This document shows, in pieces, positions 1 to 7,052 of a stretch of DNA of 13,105 nucleotides. Under the pieces are notes generated by a model. That model made no database searches and was not told where the DNA came from. It worked only from the letters and a program-made list of their open reading frames with translations. A program made the translations under genes and the position numbers. Source of the DNA: JBMSHD01 sp049416425 (GTDB taxonomy: Bacteria > Pseudomonadota > Gammaproteobacteria > Francisellales > Francisellaceae). Each line of letters opens with the position of its first letter. The stretch's first letter is position 1. The stretch spans positions 1 through 13,105 of the forward strand of contig JBMSHD010000065.1 in NCBI GenBank assembly GCA_049416425.1. Direction: 5' to 3'.

Positions 1-736
1 CATCTTTAATAATGATGTTTTTAAACTCATCGGCTGTTTTTAAATCCGTGTTCGAGGTGATGGTAAAATTACGATATTCACCACGCACACTGCCACCGGA
101 GAAGCTGATATTGTTGCTGTTTAGTGCATTTTGTACATCGCTGACCGTCACGCTCAAAGCCGCCATCTTCTGAGGTTCAAGCCAGATACGAAGCGCATAG
201 TTATTGGCGCCGTAAATCCATACCGCACCCATCCCAGGAATGGCGCGAAAGACAGGAGAGATATACTGGTTGACATAGTCTCTGATCTTCGCCGAACTTA
301 ATTTATCATCGGTCACACCGATGGTCAGCACTGGACGCTCAACACTACCCTGACTGATGCTGGGTGCCGATATATCTGCAGGCAAATCGGAAATACCGGA
401 TATATTATCCCTGACCTGCCCCATGACATCCGTCATATTCGCATCCGGGGCAAACGTCAGCGAAATTGAGCTCTTGCCATAGGAACTCGTTGAGCTCATG
501 CGCTGTAAACCATCGATATCGTATAAGGCATTTTCAACAGGAATGGTGACATCGTTTAGCATCAACTCCGGTGAGGCGCCGGAATAGCTGATGGAAACAC
601 TGGCCGTCTTTTCAGTAATTTTGGGGAAATAGCGCAATTCCAGATAAGTAAAACCAACAACACCAAGCACAATGATTAAAAGACTCAAGACAACGGCAAA
701 TACCGGCCGTTCGATGCATATGCCTGAGAGTTTCAT
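1..736 (-). CDS. RND (HAE1/AcrB-type) efflux permease, N-terminal part, cut by window edge
   Basis: I translated this by hand from the ATG at 736; about 245 codons are present and no stop occurs before the window edge. The protein opens with MKLSGICIERPVFAVV, the usual RND start: a short cytoplasmic helix, then the first membrane segment (about residues 10-30). The periplasmic porter domain follows, with blocks typical of hydrophobe/amphiphile exporters (LELRYFPKI, ISYSGASPELM, IPVENALYDIDGLQRMSS, VRDNISGISDLP, GMGAVWIYGANNYALRIW). Such proteins are proton-driven inner-membrane pumps working with a periplasmic fusion protein and an outer-membrane channel. Its ATG overlaps the stop of the upstream fusion protein gene by four bases (ATGA), so the two are almost certainly co-translated. 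The proton-relay residues lie beyond the window. Family assignment is firm; substrates cannot be inferred. Confidence 0.95.
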   Translation of the reverse strand, partial: MKLSGICIERPVFAVVLSLLIIVLGVVGFTYLELRYFPKITEKTASVSISYSGASPELMLNDVTIPVENALYDIDGLQRMSSTSSYGKSSISLTFAPDANMTDVMGQVRDNISGISDLPADISAPSISQGSVERPVLTIGVTDDKLSSAKIRDYVNQYISPVFRAIPGMGAVWIYGANNYALRIWLEPQKMAALSVTVSDVQNALNSNNISFSGGSVRGEYRNFTITSNTDLKTADEFKNIIIKD

Positions 737-1872
737 GACTTCGGTGTTCCCTTTGATGTTACAGCCGGGCTATCGACCGGATTACCAACATGAAGCTTAA
801 CCGCCTGCGCAATCCGATCAAACGGTGGCGGTGGAATATCTGACTCAACAACATGCTCTCCATCCATCAATTTATTGCCTCCGATAATGACAATACGCTG
901 CCCCTCTTTTACACCAGAGGTAATCTCCGTCCAGCCCTGAGAGATTAAACCGGTTTTAACGGCCACCGATTGAACCGTATCATTTTTTTCAACCACATAG
1001 ACAAAATTGCCATCCTGATTGACCTGGATGGCCATATCCGGCACGACCAGAATTTCACGACGACTTTTGACCGTCTGAGATACCGACATAAACATCCCTG
1101 GCGATAACAAATAATCGTTGTTTTCTACCTCTGCTTCGATGTCGATCGTTCCACTTGCCATATTAACCGTTGGAGAGATATAGTTGACCACTCCATGAAA
1201 AATTTGATCCGGGTAAGTTGTACTGGTCAAGGTGACCTTGTTGCCGATGGCGATTTTAGGCTTGAGATCCGATGGCACCGCATAACGAATTTTAAGCGGA
1301 TCCTCCTGAGTCAACTGTACGACATTGCTCCCCGAGGCAATGTAGGCGCCAGAGCTATACTGAAACGTCCCCAATACACCACTGAAAGGCGCCTTTAACT
1401 GATCCTGAGCCAGCACCACCTGTTGCTGTTTAACCTGCGCTTCGGCCTGTTTTAAAGCGGCATATTTCTGATCGATGTCTTCTTTTGAGATCGCGCCTGA
1501 ACTCTCCAAAATTTTAACGCGGTTATAGGTCTGCCTGGCTAGATCAAGTTGAGCCTGTAAATCCTGTAATTTAGCCGCGTCTTCCTGATCATTCAAAGCT
1601 GCCACACTTTCGCCTTCAAGCACACGATCACCGTTTTTGAAAAAAATTTTTGCCAACGTACCATCATTGTTAAAACTTAAATCCACCTGTTTAATCGCCA
1701 ATAGGTGGCCGACGGCATAAATAGTATCCGGCACGTTGACCCTCTCAACCATACCGATATTGACGGCAACTGTTTTCTCAGTCCCGGTGTTTGATTTTTG
1801 TGCCCATGCCCCATGCACGGCTGTAAATAACATTCCCATCAGCAATAAATATTTATCCATTCTTAAGCGCAT
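733..1872 (-). CDS. RND efflux periplasmic membrane fusion protein (HlyD/AcrA family)
   Basis: A 379-residue periplasmic adaptor that would bridge the RND pump encoded just downstream to an outer-membrane channel. Residues 1-24 look like a cleavable signal peptide (positive start, hydrophobic LLLMGMLFTAV core, AWA-Q cleavage site) with no lipobox cysteine. The lipoyl-like half motifs flank an alpha-helical hairpin rich in Q, A, L and K at about 97-158, and the second half motif reads LKAPFSGVLG (159-168). The beta-barrel and membrane-proximal domains follow (LSPGMFMSV, ILVVPDMAI, VKEGQRIVIIGGNKL). Met5 at 1860 is an alternative start; neither ATG has a clear Shine-Dalgarno sequence, so the longer form is kept because MRLRM adds a normal positively charged n-region. 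It is the first gene of a two-gene operon with an ATGA overlap. Confidence 0.93.
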   Translation of the reverse strand: MRLRMDKYLLLMGMLFTAVHGAWAQKSNTGTEKTVAVNIGMVERVNVPDTIYAVGHLLAIKQVDLSFNNDGTLAKIFFKNGDRVLEGESVAALNDQEDAAKLQDLQAQLDLARQTYNRVKILESSGAISKEDIDQKYAALKQAEAQVKQQQVVLAQDQLKAPFSGVLGTFQYSSGAYIASGSNVVQLTQEDPLKIRYAVPSDLKPKIAIGNKVTLTSTTYPDQIFHGVVNYISPTVNMASGTIDIEAEVENNDYLLSPGMFMSVSQTVKSRREILVVPDMAIQVNQDGNFVYVVEKNDTVQSVAVKTGLISQGWTEITSGVKEGQRIVIIGGNKLMDGEHVVESDIPPPPFDRIAQAVKLHVGNPVDSPAVTSKGTPKS

Positions 1873-1916
1873 ACGACAGTTTACATTTAGGCTTTTCTGA
1901 CTAATTAGGTTAAACC

Positions 1917-1945
1917 ATTATCGCAATATTGCACACAAAAATCAC
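1917..1945 (-). promoter_or_regulatory. Extended -10 promoter candidate for the leftward efflux operon
   Basis: Read on the minus strand there is TGC-GATAAT, an extended -10 element (TG at 1925-1924, hexamer 1922-1917). A poor -35 match, GTGATT (1945-1940), lies 17 bases upstream. A start near 1910 would give an untranslated leader of about 40 bases before the fusion protein ATG. The 10-bp palindrome gcaatattgc (1923-1932) sits in the spacer. Predicted by motif only. Confidence 0.5.
1923..1932. promoter_or_regulatory. Perfect 10-bp palindrome in the divergent intergenic region
   Basis: The sequence gcaatattgc is a perfect palindrome lying between the predicted -35 and -10 boxes of the leftward efflux operon. 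That is where a dimeric repressor would be expected to bind. It is short enough to occur by chance and no known regulator consensus was matched. Confidence 0.3.
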
Positions 1946-1972
1946 CATGAACTATCCTATCTGATGGCAGTC

Positions 1973-1986
1973 CTGATTGAAATCAG
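1973..1986. repeat. Inverted repeat ctgatt-ga-aatcag between divergent operons
   Basis: Two perfect 6-bp arms (1973-1978 and 1981-1986) are separated by two bases, in the middle of the 255-base region between two divergent efflux operons. The position suits an operator shared by both operons, but no repressor gene lies beside it and the arms are short. Apart from this repeat, the palindrome at 1923 and the two promoter candidates, nothing else was recognised in 1873-2127. Confidence 0.35.
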
Positions 1987-2064
1987 AACTTTTATTATTC
2001 AAGCTTTCAATTATTTTGCACAAAAAAGACTCTATCGTTCGTTTGAATTTTGCTGTCAAACATA

Positions 2065-2093
2065 TAGTCGAATAACACTTTATACACTATAAT
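2065..2093 (+). promoter_or_regulatory. Promoter candidate for the dsbB efflux operon
   Basis: A consensus -10 hexamer TATAAT lies at 2088-2093. The -35 region 17 bases upstream (TAGTCG, 2065-2070) is a poor match, which suggests a weak or activator-dependent promoter. Transcription would start near 2100, giving a leader of about 28 bases before the dsbB ATG. Confidence 0.55.
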
Positions 2094-2127
2094 CTCGTTA
2101 TTATCATAATTATTGAAATAACGATTT

Positions 2128-2661
2128 ATGCACAACATACTGGGACGGCGATTATTTATATTGAGCTTTCTTGGCTGTATGGCGCTTATTGCCGCAATTC
2201 TGTACTTCGTTTTTATCGAACATCTTAATCCCTGTCCACTGTGTATTTTGCAACAATTCTGCCTGCTGCTTTTAACGCTGATCACGCTTGTCGCTCTGAT
2301 TTTCAACCCCAAAAAAATCGGGGTTTATGTCTTTAGCCTGCTTTTAGTATGCATAGCGGGAGCTGCCAGCTTTCTCGCCATGAAACAGTTGTGGATGCAG
2401 GCCTACCCACAAGAGTATGTCGGCAGTTGTTCAGCTGGAGTCAATACACTGTTTCACAACTTACCCTTTCTTGATTTTCTAAAGCTGTTGTTTCAAGGCA
2501 GTGGTGACTGTTCCGTCGTAGAATGGTCATTATGGGGTCTTAGCATGGCAGGATGGAGTTTAATCTTTTTTGCCGGCTTTGCCATCGCTCACCTCGTTCA
2601 ACTGCTGTTTTATAAATCCGATCACCACCAACCCCAAAGTCTTATGGAGTCTCAATGTTAA
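2128..2661 (+). CDS. dsbB: Disulfide bond formation protein DsbB
   Basis: A 177-residue inner-membrane protein that would re-oxidise periplasmic DsbA and pass electrons to quinone. It has the DsbB layout: four membrane segments (about 8-29, 41-59, 64-84, 141-164), a first periplasmic cysteine pair Cys36-Pro-Leu-Cys39 just after TM1, and a second pair Cys101 and Cys128 in the second periplasmic loop, close to Cys41/44 and Cys104/130 of the E. coli protein. Length matches the family (about 175). One oddity: the residue four after the second cysteine is Gln43, where well-studied DsbBs have an arginine (E. coli Arg48) involved in quinone reaction. The start has no obvious Shine-Dalgarno sequence. 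It is the first gene of the plus-strand operon, and its last codons contain the start of the next gene. A DsbI-type variant is the main alternative. Confidence 0.92.
   Translation: MHNILGRRLFILSFLGCMALIAAILYFVFIEHLNPCPLCILQQFCLLLLTLITLVALIFNPKKIGVYVFSLLLVCIAGAASFLAMKQLWMQAYPQEYVGSCSAGVNTLFHNLPFLDFLKLLFQGSGDCSVVEWSLWGLSMAGWSLIFFAGFAIAHLVQLLFYKSDHHQPQSLMESQC
2646..2649 (+). promoter_or_regulatory. Ribosome binding site inside dsbB that sets the start of the second fusion protein
   Basis: GGAG at 2646-2649 lies five bases before ATG 2655, which is inside the end of dsbB. The alternative ATG at 2682 has no such site, so the upstream start is preferred. This predicts translational coupling of the fusion protein to dsbB. 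Confidence 0.6.
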
Positions 2662-3860
2662 ATTCGTTCACTCAAGCTTCCATGAAAAAACGCTTAATCG
2701 CCTTGGCCATCGTTGTTGCACTCATCATCGTTATCTTCGGTGGCATCTTCGGCTTTAAGCATACCGCCGATAGCAATAAAGCCGCCATGATGTCAAAATG
2801 GGTCATGCCGCCGGCTGAAGTCACAGCCAGCAAATCCAAGATGACCGATTGGCAACCTGTTATCAATGCCACAGGACAGGCTGTAGCCATTCAAAGTGTC
2901 AACGTCACAAGCCAGGGTTCAGGGCTTGTAACCTCAATCTCATTTAAAGCCGGCGATTTTGTCAAAAAAGGCCAGGAGCTGTTTCGTCTCGATACCTCCC
3001 AGTTAAATGCGCAACTGGATCAAGCAAAAGCACAGATGCAACTCAGTGAGATCACCTATAAACGAGATCAAAAACTCTATACCCAAAAGGCCGTATCAAG
3101 TCAGCAGCTGGATCAATCACTGGCTAGCTATAATGCCGATAAAGCCAATGTTGAGTCCATACAGGCCAATATCGACTATCGTATCATCAAGGCGCCCTTT
3201 TCAGGAAAAATAGGGCTCCGAAACATCTCCCTGGGACAGTATTTTGAACCGGGAAGCGCCGCGGCAACACTAACTCAGGTAGCACCTATCTATATTGACT
3301 TTCCCGTCTCCCAAAACTATATATCTCAACTCAAGATTGGCAGTCAGATCAGTTTTACCTCCGACAGCTATCCAGGTCATGTCTTCACCGCTGATATCAC
3401 CGCGCTTAACTCCGAGATCTCAGATAATACTCGAGCCATCGAAGTCCAGGCAACCTATGATAACAAGGATGACAAATATATGATCTATCCTGGCATGTAT
3501 GTCGATGTCAGGGTCATGTTGCCCAAGCTGCATGATGTTATTGTCATTCCCAGAAATGCCATAAGTTATACCCTTTATGGTGAGAATGTCATGGTACTTG
3601 ATCCGGTGATGGAAAACGGCAGTCCCGTTATTGCCAAATACAGCAGTTTTAAAGACGGCAAGATGGAGATGATCTCCACCGGCAAACCGGAATACAAAGT
3701 CAAACAGATATTAGTCACCAGCCAGATGACTCGGGATAATGCCGTTGTCGTCAAAGGAATAAAAGCCGATGAGCTGGTTGCCACATCGGGGCAGAACAAA
3801 CTGGAAAACGGTTCAAATGTTATCGTCAACAATGATTATAACTTCAAGAATAATCCATAG
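2655..3860 (+). CDS. RND efflux membrane fusion protein (AcrA/MexC-like), membrane-anchored
   Basis: A 401-residue periplasmic adaptor for the RND pump encoded next. After a short start it has a strongly hydrophobic stretch (about 14-34, LIALAIVVALIIVIFGGIF) with no lipobox or clear cleavage site, so it is probably an uncleaved N-terminal anchor. Then come the lipoyl half motif (SGLVTSISFKAGDFVKKGQ, 89-107), a helical hairpin (about 115-175), the second half motif (IIKAPFSGKIG, 177-187), the beta-barrel (PIYIDFPVS, YPGMYVDVRV) and the membrane-proximal domain (DELVATSGQNKL). Residues about 318-360 look longer than in common relatives, as if a charged loop were inserted in the membrane-proximal domain. 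The first ATG overlaps the dsbB stop by seven bases and has GGAG five bases upstream; Met10 (2682) has no such site. Nine bases separate it from the pump gene. Confidence 0.94.
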   Translation: MLNSFTQASMKKRLIALAIVVALIIVIFGGIFGFKHTADSNKAAMMSKWVMPPAEVTASKSKMTDWQPVINATGQAVAIQSVNVTSQGSGLVTSISFKAGDFVKKGQELFRLDTSQLNAQLDQAKAQMQLSEITYKRDQKLYTQKAVSSQQLDQSLASYNADKANVESIQANIDYRIIKAPFSGKIGLRNISLGQYFEPGSAAATLTQVAPIYIDFPVSQNYISQLKIGSQISFTSDSYPGHVFTADITALNSEISDNTRAIEVQATYDNKDDKYMIYPGMYVDVRVMLPKLHDVIVIPRNAISYTLYGENVMVLDPVMENGSPVIAKYSSFKDGKMEMISTGKPEYKVKQILVTSQMTRDNAVVVKGIKADELVATSGQNKLENGSNVIVNNDYNFKNNP

Positions 3861-3869
3861 GTCATAAAT

Positions 3870-6800
3870 ATGCGTTTTATTGATATTTTTATTAAAAGAC
3901 CGGTACTCTCGACCGTCATCAGCCTCCTGATTCTGGTGTGCGGAATCGGTGCCGCTTTAAGCCTTCAGGTTCGCCAATACCCATATATGGATAATGCTAC
4001 CATCACCGTCACCACCGCCTATCCCGGCGCCTCCCCTCAAGTGGTACAGGGTTTTATCACCACACCAATTGAGCGCTCTGTCGGCAGCGTCAATGGCATC
4101 GATGATATGACCTCTTCCAGTGCTTTGGGTGTCAGCACCATCACCATCAATGTTAAACTCGGTGACAATCCAAATGATGTCTTAAGCCAGGTCGTCCAAA
4201 AAGTCAATGCGGTTTTAAACCAGCTGCCACAAGGCACTCAATCCCCTACCATCAACATGCAGTCGGGAAACAGCTTTCCCTCCCTTATTTTAAGCTTCAC
4301 CTCCGATACCCTCAATGAACAGGAGATCACCGCCTACATTCAGAATCAGTTGACGCCAAAGCTCAATTCCCTAGGTGGTATATCACAGGTCATGATCTGG
4401 GGCGAGAAAGACTATGCCATGCGGGTTTATCTCAATTATGACAAGATGGCACGCCTGGGAGTTACAGCAGATGATATTGCCACAGCCTTGAAGAATAACA
4501 GCCTTATCGCCGCCGGAGGTCAGATCAAAGGCCCTTATTTCAATGTAACACTGAATCCCACAACCAACCTTGAATCAGCAGAAGCCTATAAGCAGCTAGT
4601 GGTGAAAAATGAGGATGGACATCTGATTCGACTCAATGATATCGCCACCGTCACGCTCGGAGCGCAAAATTATGATTCCAATGTCAGCTTCAACGGCAAA
4701 AAAGGCGTCTTTGCCGGCATTATCACCGCCTCGGATGCTAATGTGCTAAGCGTGATTGGAAATGTTAAACAAGCCATACCAGGCATTATCGCCTCACTGC
4801 CAAGCGGGCTTAAAATGAGCACCGTCTATGATACCAGCACCTATATCAATGCTTCAATAGACGATGTGATTCAAACGCTGATTGAGGCCATTATCATCGT
4901 GATGGTGGTACTGTTTTTGTTTATCGGCTCTTTTCGCTCGGTGGTCATTCCCATCGTCGCCATTCCGCTGTCGATTATCGGCGCCTTTTTTCTCATGTTT
5001 ATCATGGGCTTCTCCATCAATCTGCTGACGCTGTTGTCGATGGTGCTGGCCATCGGGCTTGTGGTTGACGATGCCATCGTTGTTCTGGAGAATATCTATC
5101 GCCATGTCGAAGAAGGCGAAACCCCATTTAAAGCGGCAATTCAAGGCGCACGTGAGATTGCCAATCCAGTTATTTTAATGACACTGACCTTGGTGGCCGT
5201 CTATCTACCCATTGGCATGATGGGTGGGCTGACCGGTATCCTCTTCACCGAATTTGCCTATTCATTGGCAGGAGCTGTTGTCATCTCTGGGATTGTTGCC
5301 TATACCTTCTCACCGATGTTATGTTCCAAAATAATCACCACATCGATTACCGAGCGCAAAACCGTGCATATCATCGATGGCATCTTCAATAAAATTAAAA
5401 ATGGCTATGGACGTGCGCTTAAACAGGTCTTAAGCGTCAGAATCGTCATTCTGCTGTTTGCCGCCGTGGTGCTGGCGAGCTGCTATTACATGTTTATCGG
5501 CACCAAAGGTGAGCTGGCACCAACGGAAGATCAGTCTTTCATCGGTTTTCAGGCAACCGCACCATCGACGGCAAATATCAACTACCTCGATACTTTCACC
5601 CCGGCCATTTATAAAGATATCCAGTCGCTGCCAGGCGTTGAGGACAGCTTTGTGGTCAACGGCTGGCCAAATGCCAACAGCTCATTTGGCGGTGCCGTGT
5701 TAAAACCCTGGGATGAGCGTGATCAGACTCAGATGGCCTTAAAACCCATTTTGCAAAGCAAGCTCAATAATATCGCCGGCATGCAGATCTATACGTTTGA
5801 AATGCCACCGCTTCCAGGGGTATCCTTTGGCGCTCCCATGCAGTTTGTTATTCAATCTATCTATGGCTATCCGGCGCTCGATGAGCTGTCACAGAAATTT
5901 GTCAATAAGATGATGTCAAGCGGACTGTTCGTCTTTGCCCAAAGCGATTTAAAATTTGACAACTCTCAGCTGGTTATCGATATCAATAGACAGAAAGCCG
6001 CCGATCTTGGCATCACCATGAGCCAGATCGCCGCCACGCTCAGTTATGCTTACTCTGGTGGTTATGTCAATTACTTCAGCATGCTGGGCTACAGCTATCA
6101 GGTTATTCCTGAGCTTCAGGATGATTTAAAGCTCACCAAAGAACAACTGGGACAAATTCAGATCAAGACAGCCTCGGGGCAGCTGGTGCCATTGTCATCG
6201 ATCATAAGCTTTAAACAACAGAGCGTGCCACTGTCACTAAACCGCTTCCAGCAGCTAAACTCGGCAACCATCTCCGCCGTTATGGCGCCGGGTATCAGCC
6301 AAGGGCAGGCTATCGACTACATGCAAAACATAGCCAGGACCATGCTGCCTAAGGGCTTTACCCATGAATATGCCGGTTCGGCTCGTCAATATCTGCAAAA
6401 CACCAGCCAGATGGGCGTGGCCTTTGCTTTCGCCATTATTGTCATCTTCCTGATGTTGGCGGCGCAATTTGAAAGCTTCAGAGATCCTTTGATCATTCTC
6501 GTCTCTGTGCCGCTGTCGATCTGTGGTGCCTTGATTCCACTTTATATCGGTCAGATTTTTAACCTCGGCTTTGCCTCGATCAACATCTATACCCAGGTCG
6601 GACTCATCACACTCATTGGGCTTATCAGTAAACACGGTATCCTGATGGTTGAGTTTGCCAATAAACTGCAGGAAGAAGGCAAATCGAAATTTGAAGCCAT
6701 CTATCATTCAGCCACCGTGCGCCTAAGACCGATTCTTATGACCACCGCAGCCATGGTAATGGGCGTGCTGCCACTGGTCTATGCAAGTGGTGCCGGTGCT

Positions 6801-6983
6801 GTTTCTCGCCAATCCATCGGTGTGGTTATCGCCTCGGGCATGCTGATCGGTACCTGCTTTACCCTGTTTGTCGTACCGGTGGTCTATAGCTATCTGGCTA
6901 AAGATCGCGCCAAACTGATGGCGACCTGGAGAAAACAGGATCAGATGATTGAAGAGCTAAATAAAGACCACCATTTGGAGTAA
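3870..6983 (+). CDS. RND (HAE1/AcrB-type) multidrug efflux permease, complete
   Basis: A 1037-residue inner-membrane proton/drug antiporter, the normal length for AcrB/MexB-type pumps. It begins MRFIDIFIKRPVLSTVISLL (first membrane segment) and has two periplasmic porter blocks, each after the first helix of a six-helix half. The proton relay is intact: Asp400-Asp401 in the TM4 motif GLVVDDAIVVLEN, and Lys921 in the TM10 motif LIGLISKHGILMVEF, equivalent to Asp407/408 and Lys940 of AcrB. The GGAVLKPWDERD block and the C-terminal motif RLRPILMTTAAMVMGVLPLV are also typical. The short tail ends HHLE. A weak AGG lies eight bases before the ATG, and it follows its fusion protein gene by nine bases. 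No outer-membrane channel gene is present, so a TolC-like protein encoded elsewhere is expected. Substrates cannot be predicted. Confidence 0.97.
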   Translation: MRFIDIFIKRPVLSTVISLLILVCGIGAALSLQVRQYPYMDNATITVTTAYPGASPQVVQGFITTPIERSVGSVNGIDDMTSSSALGVSTITINVKLGDNPNDVLSQVVQKVNAVLNQLPQGTQSPTINMQSGNSFPSLILSFTSDTLNEQEITAYIQNQLTPKLNSLGGISQVMIWGEKDYAMRVYLNYDKMARLGVTADDIATALKNNSLIAAGGQIKGPYFNVTLNPTTNLESAEAYKQLVVKNEDGHLIRLNDIATVTLGAQNYDSNVSFNGKKGVFAGIITASDANVLSVIGNVKQAIPGIIASLPSGLKMSTVYDTSTYINASIDDVIQTLIEAIIIVMVVLFLFIGSFRSVVIPIVAIPLSIIGAFFLMFIMGFSINLLTLLSMVLAIGLVVDDAIVVLENIYRHVEEGETPFKAAIQGAREIANPVILMTLTLVAVYLPIGMMGGLTGILFTEFAYSLAGAVVISGIVAYTFSPMLCSKIITTSITERKTVHIIDGIFNKIKNGYGRALKQVLSVRIVILLFAAVVLASCYYMFIGTKGELAPTEDQSFIGFQATAPSTANINYLDTFTPAIYKDIQSLPGVEDSFVVNGWPNANSSFGGAVLKPWDERDQTQMALKPILQSKLNNIAGMQIYTFEMPPLPGVSFGAPMQFVIQSIYGYPALDELSQKFVNKMMSSGLFVFAQSDLKFDNSQLVIDINRQKAADLGITMSQIAATLSYAYSGGYVNYFSMLGYSYQVIPELQDDLKLTKEQLGQIQIKTASGQLVPLSSIISFKQQSVPLSLNRFQQLNSATISAVMAPGISQGQAIDYMQNIARTMLPKGFTHEYAGSARQYLQNTSQMGVAFAFAIIVIFLMLAAQFESFRDPLIILVSVPLSICGALIPLYIGQIFNLGFASINIYTQVGLITLIGLISKHGILMVEFANKLQEEGKSKFEAIYHSATVRLRPILMTTAAMVMGVLPLVYASGAGAVSRQSIGVVIASGMLIGTCFTLFVVPVVYSYLAKDRAKLMATWRKQDQMIEELNKDHHLE

Positions 6984-6989
6984 TCACGA

Positions 6990-7018
6990 TTTATTGCTAT
7001 TGCGCAATCTGCTATAGT
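6990..7018 (+). promoter_or_regulatory. Extended -10 promoter candidate for glpK
   Basis: TGC-TATAGT (TG at 7010-7011, hexamer 7013-7018) forms an extended -10 box in the 69-base gap between the pump gene and glpK. A weak -35 match TTTATT (6990-6995) is 17 bases upstream. The palindrome attgcgcaat (6999-7008) lies in the spacer. No GlpR-type operator was recognised. Confidence 0.5.
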
Positions 7019-7052
7019 AATTTCTAACTCTAATTCAGATTAATCGATCACC

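Noticed and set aside
2007..2312. 101-codon minus-strand frame across the dsbB start and the intergenic region
   Set aside because: Covers the dsbB promoter and first membrane segment, has biased composition and no recognisable domain or ribosome site.
6255..6707. 150-codon open frame on the minus strand inside the RND pump gene
   Set aside because: It lies wholly within a well-supported coding region, has low-complexity charged composition and no ribosome site or domain; it is a shadow of the real frame.
6984..7052. Terminator or GlpR operator between the pump gene and glpK
   Set aside because: No stem followed by a T run and no match to the known GlpR operator pattern was seen; only the extended -10 box and a 10-bp palindrome are supported.
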